A stretch of DNA of 64,000 bases from an uncultured Clostridia bacterium (GTDB lineage Bacteria > Bacillota > Clostridia > Oscillospirales > CAG-272): NCBI GenBank assembly GCA_946407735.1, contig CAMJPL010000011.1, positions 1-64,000 of the forward strand, written 5' to 3'. The position numbers and the translations under genes are program-made. Positions 57,450-64,000 of the stretch are shown here, one piece after another. Each line of letters opens with the position of its first letter. Position 1 is the first letter of the stretch. The notes beneath the pieces are model-generated. The model was not told the origin of the DNA, made no database searches, and worked only from the letters and a program-made list of their open reading frames with translations.

Positions 57450-60400
57450 TTGTCTGTTCAGAAGGAATTTCTCGCCGAGGTACATGAGGGCGACATCATC
57501 GAGCTGATCTACGGGGAGGACGTAAGGCTCACCGGCCGCGTAATAAAGCTTACCGATTCGGTCGTCAGAGTCGAGGCCGGGGACAGATCGCCGAGAGTGA
57601 ATATAGACAGGATCGCGTCGTACGATATTTTGAAAGACCTGCCGGAAAGAGCCGCCGGGGAGTCATCCGGCGCGGCGGGACAGGGAAGCGCGCTCGGAGT
57701 GTCCGGCAGCAGGATGAGAAAATATCTCGATCTTCTGTCGGAGGACACGCTCCCGACGGACGAGGAGGTGTCCGGCTTTTATGAGTACGCGAAGGAGCTG
57801 TCCGATCAGCGCCCCGACATAAGGCAGAAGATCGAAAGGATCGTTTCGATCGTAAGGAACGTGCAGAAAAACATCCGCGTCTATAACCTCGACGACCGCC
57901 TGTATGAGATCAGGCGCGAGATACTTGTCCTCGGCAGGGACTGCGACATAGACGAGGAGTATATCGACCGGATGCTCGGCAGCGTCTATCTGCTGCTCGG
58001 CAGATACGCTCCGGCCGGAGACTATTTCAGGAATACCGACGATCTTAAGGGAAGGATATACTCGGCCGCGAAAAACCGCTTCGCTTCGCCTCAGCCGGAG
58101 GATCTCGACAGATATATCGTCTTTGAGAAGACGCTCGAGCCGTACTGCGTTCGGCTTTACGCGCTGTCGGCGGCACGCTCGGGAGATATCAGCGCGCTTA
58201 AATACCGCTGCGAGAGCCGCATAGCCGACGAGAGCGAGAGAAAGCTCATCGTCGCCTGCCTTCTGATGGTCTGCGACCGCGCGAATATGTCCCTCGACTG
58301 GTTCGCCTGGCTCGATACCGGGGATGACGAGGAGGGCTGCGTCAAGCGCTTCTTCGCGTCGATCCCGTCGAGCTGGTGCGATAAGACCGACAGTTTCAGG
58401 ACCGCCGCACGACAGAATCCACGCCCGGTGAAGTTCGTCGAGCGGACCGCCGAGATGGTGGACGATACCGAGTACAGATCGGTGATAAAGCACGTCGATC
58501 AGTCGAGATCGTACGAGTCGATATGGGGATATATAAGGGAAAACGGCTCCGACTGCTTCTTCCATATACGTCAGGTCAGCGACGATATCCTGAAAAAGGC
58601 GCTGATGCTCGGCGTTGCGAAGAACCTTGAGATCGTTTATCGTCACGGACGTGGAGAGATGCCGGGGCATATGGGCGATCTCGCCGCTTATGACATCCGT
58701 CTCACCGAAAAGGGAAAAGGCGAGGCCGAGAAGCGGATATCGTACAGCGAGGACAACGCGAAGACTCACAGCGGCGCGATCATAACCTATCAGGCGGCGA
58801 AAAACCTCATCGCGATACGCGGCAACAGCGGCCGGGTGACGCAGGGCGCCGCTGACAGCATAATTGACCCGTATCTTCGCGCCTATCTCGGGTACAACGG
58901 GCTCATGTCCGGCGCCGAGATCGGGGTGCTGTACAATATCGACGTCCGTCATCAGTCTGACGGCAGATCGAATTTCATCCTGCGGAACGTACGGAGCGCC
59001 GACGGCTCGATAGAGAAGAAGCTGCAGAAATTCGAGATAAAGAGCTGCATCAGCTCAAAGATCATCACAAGGGAGGAGCTGGACGGCTGGCCGGCGAAAA
59101 AGGAGGAGATCGACTCGGAAAAGCCCGAGGAGCGCCTGCCGCTCGATCAGGTGACGTATAAGCCGCTTTCTCCTTACACGGTAAGCTACACAGCCCGGTA
59201 TGAGGACGACGGCAGCGAGCCGGATGAGACGGAGGACGAAGGCTATCGTGAAAACGGCGGAGACGACGCGCGGCAGCTGAACCCGGATCTTCCGCCGACC
59301 GAGCCGATACCGGAATCCGAATACAACGGCTTCATAGATCTCGAGCCGTTTGAGACGAAGGAAAACCTTTATTACAAGGCGCATAACGCATGGGTAGGAC
59401 AGCGGGATTACGAGCTCGCCGAGGAATACTACATCAAGGCGATAAGAGCGCGTCAGAGCCTGCCGTCGGCGGTCGCCGATCTGATAAGCCTGTATCTGGG
59501 GCGTGACGGCCGAGCGGGAGACGCGATCAGGCTGCTCGACGCGTACGGCTACTGTCTGCCGTCGGCGAAACGCCGGAACATCGAGATAACCGTCTACGCG
59601 AAGAAGGCGAAGGAGCGCCCGTACGCGATACGCCTCTGCCATCTGCTCGAGGAGGCGCTCGCCGACAATCTCGCCCTGACGACAAGGCTTCATTATCTAA
59701 TACTTCAGGGAAACACTCTCTGCCAGATAGAGGAATATACCGCCGCGCTCCGCAGCTATAAGCGCTTCCATGAGGAATACGACAGGGCGAAGGAGTCCGA
59801 CGGCGAGACCGAGACGATGATATCGCTCGCCGAAAACATCAAAAAAGGCGAGGAGATATGCTATTACTACGTCGGCGAGTCGGAAAAGGCCGAAAGCATC
59901 GCCGCCGAGCTCGTCAGCCGCGACCCGGAGGACAGCCTGTCGCGCGGGATAATCGACAGAACCCTCGGCACAGGCGGCGGCAGCGGAGCCGATCTTACCG
60001 GCGAGCGCTCGATCAACATGGACAGGATAACCGAGACCGAGCTGCTTCTGCGGACAGCCGTCAGGAAGGTCTATCCCCGCCTCGACGAATTCAGATATAC
60101 CACATTCAGGTCCGTCGATGTCAAGAACAACGCCGAGATATGGCAGTCGGAGATACATAAGATATACGACGATATCTATCTCGGCGACATATCGCAGAAC
60201 TGCCTCATAATCCAGGAGGGCATGTACGTGAATCAGGACATGATGCTCGTCGACTCTCTTTATATCCGGCAGCTGCTGATCTGTGTGATAAAGAACTCGT
60301 GGCAGAAGTTTCGCAGGTTCTTCGGCGACAGCCCGTATGCGCAGTGGGAGAGCGATTTCGAGAACGTCATGACGGCGAGAAATTATATCGCTCACTCGAA

Positions 60401-60488
60401 CGGCATGTCGATACCCGAGGAAACGCGGCAGAAATGGTACGATTCCTGCGACAGGATCCTCAGGATACGCTCGTCTCTCGACGAATGA
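57450..60488 (+). CDS. Large protein: Sm-like barrel, cold-shock-like domain, TPRs, C-terminal HEPN-like domain
   Basis: Open frame from 57393. TTG at 57450 follows AAGGAG with 9-nt spacing and is the likelier start. Motifs: HEGDIIELIYGEDVRLTGRVIKLTDSVVRVEAG; WGYIRENGSDCFFHIRQVSDD; TPR-like 59350-59800; ARNYIAHSNG. Confidence 0.75.
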   Translation: MSVQKEFLAEVHEGDIIELIYGEDVRLTGRVIKLTDSVVRVEAGDRSPRVNIDRIASYDILKDLPERAAGESSGAAGQGSALGVSGSRMRKYLDLLSEDTLPTDEEVSGFYEYAKELSDQRPDIRQKIERIVSIVRNVQKNIRVYNLDDRLYEIRREILVLGRDCDIDEEYIDRMLGSVYLLLGRYAPAGDYFRNTDDLKGRIYSAAKNRFASPQPEDLDRYIVFEKTLEPYCVRLYALSAARSGDISALKYRCESRIADESERKLIVACLLMVCDRANMSLDWFAWLDTGDDEEGCVKRFFASIPSSWCDKTDSFRTAARQNPRPVKFVERTAEMVDDTEYRSVIKHVDQSRSYESIWGYIRENGSDCFFHIRQVSDDILKKALMLGVAKNLEIVYRHGRGEMPGHMGDLAAYDIRLTEKGKGEAEKRISYSEDNAKTHSGAIITYQAAKNLIAIRGNSGRVTQGAADSIIDPYLRAYLGYNGLMSGAEIGVLYNIDVRHQSDGRSNFILRNVRSADGSIEKKLQKFEIKSCISSKIITREELDGWPAKKEEIDSEKPEERLPLDQVTYKPLSPYTVSYTARYEDDGSEPDETEDEGYRENGGDDARQLNPDLPPTEPIPESEYNGFIDLEPFETKENLYYKAHNAWVGQRDYELAEEYYIKAIRARQSLPSAVADLISLYLGRDGRAGDAIRLLDAYGYCLPSAKRRNIEITVYAKKAKERPYAIRLCHLLEEALADNLALTTRLHYLILQGNTLCQIEEYTAALRSYKRFHEEYDRAKESDGETETMISLAENIKKGEEICYYYVGESEKAESIAAELVSRDPEDSLSRGIIDRTLGTGGGSGADLTGERSINMDRITETELLLRTAVRKVYPRLDEFRYTTFRSVDVKNNAEIWQSEIHKIYDDIYLGDISQNCLIIQEGMYVNQDMMLVDSLYIRQLLICVIKNSWQKFRRFFGDSPYAQWESDFENVMTARNYIAHSNGMSIPEETRQKWYDSCDRILRIRSSLDE

Positions 60489-60495
60489 AACAATA

Positions 60496-60534
60496 AGCGG
60501 CGGAAGGCTTATGCCTTCCGCCGCTGCTTTTTAT
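60496..60534. terminator. Bidirectional terminator between convergent genes
   Basis: agcggcggaaggc-ttat-gccttccgccgct then gcttttt. Confidence 0.88.
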
Positions 60535-60542
60535 TCCTTATA

Positions 60543-61949
60543 TCAGAAATGCCTTACCACCTCAAAGCGCTGGAGCTTTATCGGCTCACCGTCCTTTATG
60601 CCGGCCTTCTGTCTCGCTATACTGATTTGATCCTGTACCGTGTCGACGCCGTCGAGGTTCGGCAGCAGGAGCCCGCGTCGGTAGCCGCTCGTGACTATCA
60701 CGCCGTACCGTCTGACATCGAGCTGAGATTCGTCCGGAATATCCTCGGGATTGCCGAGCACGTCCACGCTGTACTCTAAATCTTCAAGCTCATTCTCCTT
60801 TACCGGCGGGAAGCGCGGATCGCGCGTCCCGGCTGAGACGGCGTTGTCGATGATCTCCTGAGCGAGCGACAGGCAGACGGGATAGATCGTCCCGATGCAG
60901 CCGCGGAGATTGCCGTCCTTGTGAAGCGAGACGAACGCTCCGGCGCGGCGTGAGATCAGATCTGACGGAATGCCGTCCGGGATGTCGATCACCCTGCCGT
61001 CTTTTATATAGGTTTCAAGAGACTGTCTCGCCAGCCGCACATACTCGTCCTCGGCGGCGCGGCGGGCGGCGAGCTCATCCCTGCCGCGCTTTTCCTCACC
61101 GTCGAGGAAGCGGCGGCTGTCGTCATATCCGACGGGCTCAAAGGTGCAGACGCCGTATCCGACGCCGAACGGGCCTTCGTATGACAGCTTCTCTGCCTTT
61201 ACGGCCGTCCCGTCGAAGGCTCCGGCCATGACGGTGAACGACTTGTGCCCGCATTCCCCGGCCTCGCGGCAGAGCTTCGCCTTGAAGCCGAAAAGAGCGC
61301 CGAAATCGGCCGAGCCGAGAGCCGACATGATCATCTCGTCATAGACGGGACCGCTCTCGTTATACCCGTAAGGCCCGTCCTCGCGAAGACGGTGAGACAG
61401 GTCGCCCGACGCGATCACGGCTATCCTGCGGCCGAGTTTGTCGGCGGCGGCTTTTATCGCCATGCCGAGCCGGTAATGCTCCCTCAGCGGCAGACCCGAC
61501 AGACCGACGCGGACGACAGAAAAGGGGAGCTTGCCGCCGCATGCCTCACGCATAAACCAGAGCGGGATCATCGTGCCGTGGTCGAGCGACATGTCGCGCT
61601 CTCCCTCAGTCCCGGCGCTGATATCCCTGTCGGCGCACTCGGCGCATATCGCTCCGATCAGCTCGGCGTCGTATTCGGCGTATATTTTCACGTCCTTCGC
61701 GCGGTAGCGTCCGAAATTGCCGGAGGCGGCGACGCCGGGGGAGATGTGGTTGTAGTCGGAGTACATCACTGTGTGCGGAGTGATGACGATGACGGTGTCG
61801 GGATGATGTCCGGCGATGAATCCGGCGGCTCTGCGGTAGGCGTCGATCGTTGCCTGTATCTCTTTTTCCTGTCCTCTGCCGATCTGCGGGATGATCAGTG
61901 GCGGATGCGGAACGGAAACCGCGCATACGGGGTTGAATGAGTTGGTCAT
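60543..61949 (-). CDS. AmmeMemoRadiSam system protein: class III extradiol dioxygenase/MEMO-like domain fused to AMMECR1 domain
   Basis: VPHPPLIIPQIGRGQEKEIQATIDAYR...VIASGDLSHRL; C-terminal GAFVSLHKDGNLRGCIGTIYP...DPRFPPVKENELEDLEYSVDVL. Confidence 0.9.
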   Translation of the reverse strand: MTNSFNPVCAVSVPHPPLIIPQIGRGQEKEIQATIDAYRRAAGFIAGHHPDTVIVITPHTVMYSDYNHISPGVAASGNFGRYRAKDVKIYAEYDAELIGAICAECADRDISAGTEGERDMSLDHGTMIPLWFMREACGGKLPFSVVRVGLSGLPLREHYRLGMAIKAAADKLGRRIAVIASGDLSHRLREDGPYGYNESGPVYDEMIMSALGSADFGALFGFKAKLCREAGECGHKSFTVMAGAFDGTAVKAEKLSYEGPFGVGYGVCTFEPVGYDDSRRFLDGEEKRGRDELAARRAAEDEYVRLARQSLETYIKDGRVIDIPDGIPSDLISRRAGAFVSLHKDGNLRGCIGTIYPVCLSLAQEIIDNAVSAGTRDPRFPPVKENELEDLEYSVDVLGNPEDIPDESQLDVRRYGVIVTSGYRRGLLLPNLDGVDTVQDQISIARQKAGIKDGEPIKLQRFEVVRHF

Positions 61950-62029
61950 GGATGAAAAAGTGTTTTATCGAACAGTGTCAGTTTTTTTATATTGAGATCG
62001 GTCGGACTATGGCGATATAAAAAATGCGC

Positions 62030-62104
62030 AAAAGTCTTTGCCGGAAAGTGAGGGTCTGGGGGCGGAAACCGGCTTTCTTCAGAAAGCGGGTTTCCGCCCC
62101 CCGG
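62030..62104. repeat. Interspersed palindromic repeat, copy 2
   Basis: gcaaaagtctttgccggaaagtgagggtctgggggcggaaaccggctttct-tc-agaaagcgggtttccgccccccgg; arms with one mismatch and one bulge. Confidence 0.8.
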
Positions 62105-62121
62105 ATTCATGTTGTCTTAAG

Positions 62122-62658
62122 TTAAATCTTAACGATGAAGCCATCTTTTCTCGGCTTCGGGGCCGGGTAATCGCCGGAGCGGTAGCCGAGGATGGCGGTG
62201 CCGACGCCGATATAGCTGTCGGGCACTCCCCATGAGCGGGCAAGGGCGCGGCCCTCGTCTGTCTCGAACGATTCCTTCGCGCGGAAGATGTAGCAGGAAT
62301 CGACGCCGAGAGCGTAGGCGGCGTTGAGGATGTTCCCGGTCACCAGAGCGCCGTCCTCGACATGGGTGGCGCGCTCGCGGTTGGCGAAGACGAGAACGAC
62401 GACAGGAGCGCCGTAGAACGGATCGCCGTCGGGATTGCCCATCACTGCACCGTTGAGACGGCGGACGACGTCACGCACTGCCGGATCGGTCACGCAGACG
62501 ATCATGGTGTCCTGCGCTCCCATGCCGTTCGGTGCGTAGCTGCCGGCCTCGAGGATGCAGTCGAGTATGTCGGAAGGTATCGGCTTGTCGGAGTAGCCGC
62601 GGACGCTGCGGCGGTTTTTCAGGTCGCAGATTGTTTCCTTCATTTGTGGTCCCTCCAT
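62122..62658 (-). CDS. Nitroreductase family protein
   Basis: NRRSVRGYSDKPIPSDILDCILEAGSYAPNGMGAQDTMIV; SYIGVGTAILGYRSGDYPAPKPRK. Confidence 0.92.
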   Translation of the reverse strand: MEGPQMKETICDLKNRRSVRGYSDKPIPSDILDCILEAGSYAPNGMGAQDTMIVCVTDPAVRDVVRRLNGAVMGNPDGDPFYGAPVVVLVFANRERATHVEDGALVTGNILNAAYALGVDSCYIFRAKESFETDEGRALARSWGVPDSYIGVGTAILGYRSGDYPAPKPRKDGFIVKI

Positions 62659-62662
62659 GTAA

Positions 62663-64000
62663 TCAGTTGTTTTCCGGCTTGTAATAGTTGATAAGACAGC
62701 CTTTTAGGATTATTTCGCGCTCCTCGTCGATGAGCTTCGGCATGACGAGCGTCTTGCCGGATGTCGATCCGTCTTCGTTTATGATAAGGGCGGATATCTC
62801 TCCGGCTCCGCTTTCGAGAGCGGCGCGGATGCCCTTCACGTACAGCCACTGACCGACTTTGAGCCCGTCGATGCCGCCGGTGAAGGGGATCATGCCCCAG
62901 TTGATCACGTTTGAGCGGTAGCGCTTGGTCGCGTACTCACCGGCGATGTTGGCGATGCCGCCGAGCACGCGCTGACATGACGCGGCCTGCTCGCGCGCCG
63001 AGCCGTCGCCCGGCTTCACGGCGCAGACGGCGGTGCCGATCTCGGGCTCGGAGGAATATCCGGCCGCCTTCTTCACATAATCCGGCACCGGCTCGGAGAC
63101 CGCCTTCTTCGAGCGGGCGACATAGCCGGGATCCTTGCGCGACAGCGCGAACTCGGCCAGACGCAGGGGATTTGAGCGGAAGGACGAGGTCTCGCCGGAG
63201 GGGATCAGCTCGTCGGTCGTCGTGACCGGATCGTCGATGACGCTCGCGACGTATATCAGAAGATCGTCGGAAAGCGGTCTGAACTCCGGCCAGTCCTTGA
63301 TGTTCGGCCCGTATTTCAGCTCGGCCGAGGCGTCGGGAGCGTTCCAGCCGTTGTAGACGCGGCTGCGGTAGGCTCTGTCGTCGTATTCGTAATCGTATTC
63401 CCTGAACTCGGCGTCGATGCTGTCGGCTCCGACGATGATGCCGCCGTTCACCGCGGTCGCGGCTATCGAGCGGGCGTCCATCAGCGCCACGTTCGCCGAC
63501 TGCCCCTCCTTAGGCTTTGAGCCCTCGCGGTTGGGGAAGTTGCGGGTGGTGTGACGGATCGAGAAGCCGCCGTTCATCGGCACGTCCCCGGCGCCGAAGC
63601 ACGGGCCGCAGAAGGCGGTGCGTATCACCGCTCCGGCGCTGACGAGATCGCTCATCACGCCGTTTTTGAGAAGCGCCGCGAAGACCGGCTGAGAGGCGGG
63701 GTAGACGGAGAGGGCAAGCTCGCCGCAGCCGAGCGATCTGCCGCGTATGATGTCCGCGGCGGCGCAGAGATTCGAGAAAGCGCCTCCGGCGCAGCCGGCG
63801 ATGACGGCCTGATCGGCCTTTACATGCCCGTCAGGCGTGATCTTCGACGAGAGATCGACGGTAAGATCCTTTATCGCCCTGTACGGATCGGCGTTGAGCT
63901 CGCGGATGGTGATCGCGTTGCTCGGATGCTGCGGCAGAGCTATCATCGGCTCGACTGAACCGAGATCGACGCAGACGGCGGAGTCGTAATAGGCGTGGTC
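62663..64000 (-). CDS. Aconitase/hydro-lyase family hydratase (5' end beyond the window)
   Basis: FGAGDVPMNGGFSIRHTTRNFPNREGSKPKEGQSANVALMDARSIAATAVNGG; swivel-like C-terminus. Frame stays open to base 64000 (DHAYYDSAVCVDLGSVEP-MIALPQHPSNA). Confidence 0.88.
   Translation of the reverse strand, partial: DHAYYDSAVCVDLGSVEPMIALPQHPSNAITIRELNADPYRAIKDLTVDLSSKITPDGHVKADQAVIAGCAGGAFSNLCAAADIIRGRSLGCGELALSVYPASQPVFAALLKNGVMSDLVSAGAVIRTAFCGPCFGAGDVPMNGGFSIRHTTRNFPNREGSKPKEGQSANVALMDARSIAATAVNGGIIVGADSIDAEFREYDYEYDDRAYRSRVYNGWNAPDASAELKYGPNIKDWPEFRPLSDDLLIYVASVIDDPVTTTDELIPSGETSSFRSNPLRLAEFALSRKDPGYVARSKKAVSEPVPDYVKKAAGYSSEPEIGTAVCAVKPGDGSAREQAASCQRVLGGIANIAGEYATKRYRSNVINWGMIPFTGGIDGLKVGQWLYVKGIRAALESGAGEISALIINEDGSTSGKTLVMPKLIDEEREIILKGCLINYYKPENN

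Noticed and set aside
57663-58952. 429-aa minus-strand ORF inside the HEPN-like gene
   Set aside because: Antisense shadow; the plus frame carries recognisable domain motifs and a promoter.

Overview
The window is a GC-rich chromosomal segment, probably from an uncultured Clostridia-like Firmicute. The evidence is the ylm/sepF/divIVA/ileS/lspA order, near-consensus sigma-A promoters and AGGAGG Shine-Dalgarno sites. It opens at the 3' end of rplJ and rplL and ends inside an aconitase-family hydratase gene. Housekeeping genes include pyrF, a phosphohexomutase, miaA, yggS-sepF-yggT-ylmH-divIVA-ileS-lspA-rluD, nagA, metG, tatD, hom, glnS and gltX. Accessory carbohydrate genes (GH51-like, GH127/DUF1680-like, GH116, GH28-like beta-helix proteins, three orphan solute-binding lipoproteins) fill most of 27.6-42.7 kb and 51.2-57.3 kb. 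The strongest second-look items are: (1) an AAA ATPase/DUF4143 gene bracketed on both sides by same-orientation iterons with an exact 23-bp period, the upstream set overlapping its promoter; (2) a 1031-codon protein that reads as Sm-like barrel + cold-shock-like domain + TPRs + C-terminal HEPN Rx4H motif, behind a promoter with a perfect 12-bp dyad; (3) an XRE-type HTH fused in frame to a catalytically intact GH51-like arabinofuranosidase, next to a GH127-like gene, each followed by an orphan solute-binding protein; (4) a transglutaminase-like protein whose catalytic Cys position is Ala; (5) an interspersed palindromic repeat with two copies. No tRNA, rRNA, CRISPR array or transposase was seen. 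All family calls are from reading the sequence; no database search was run.
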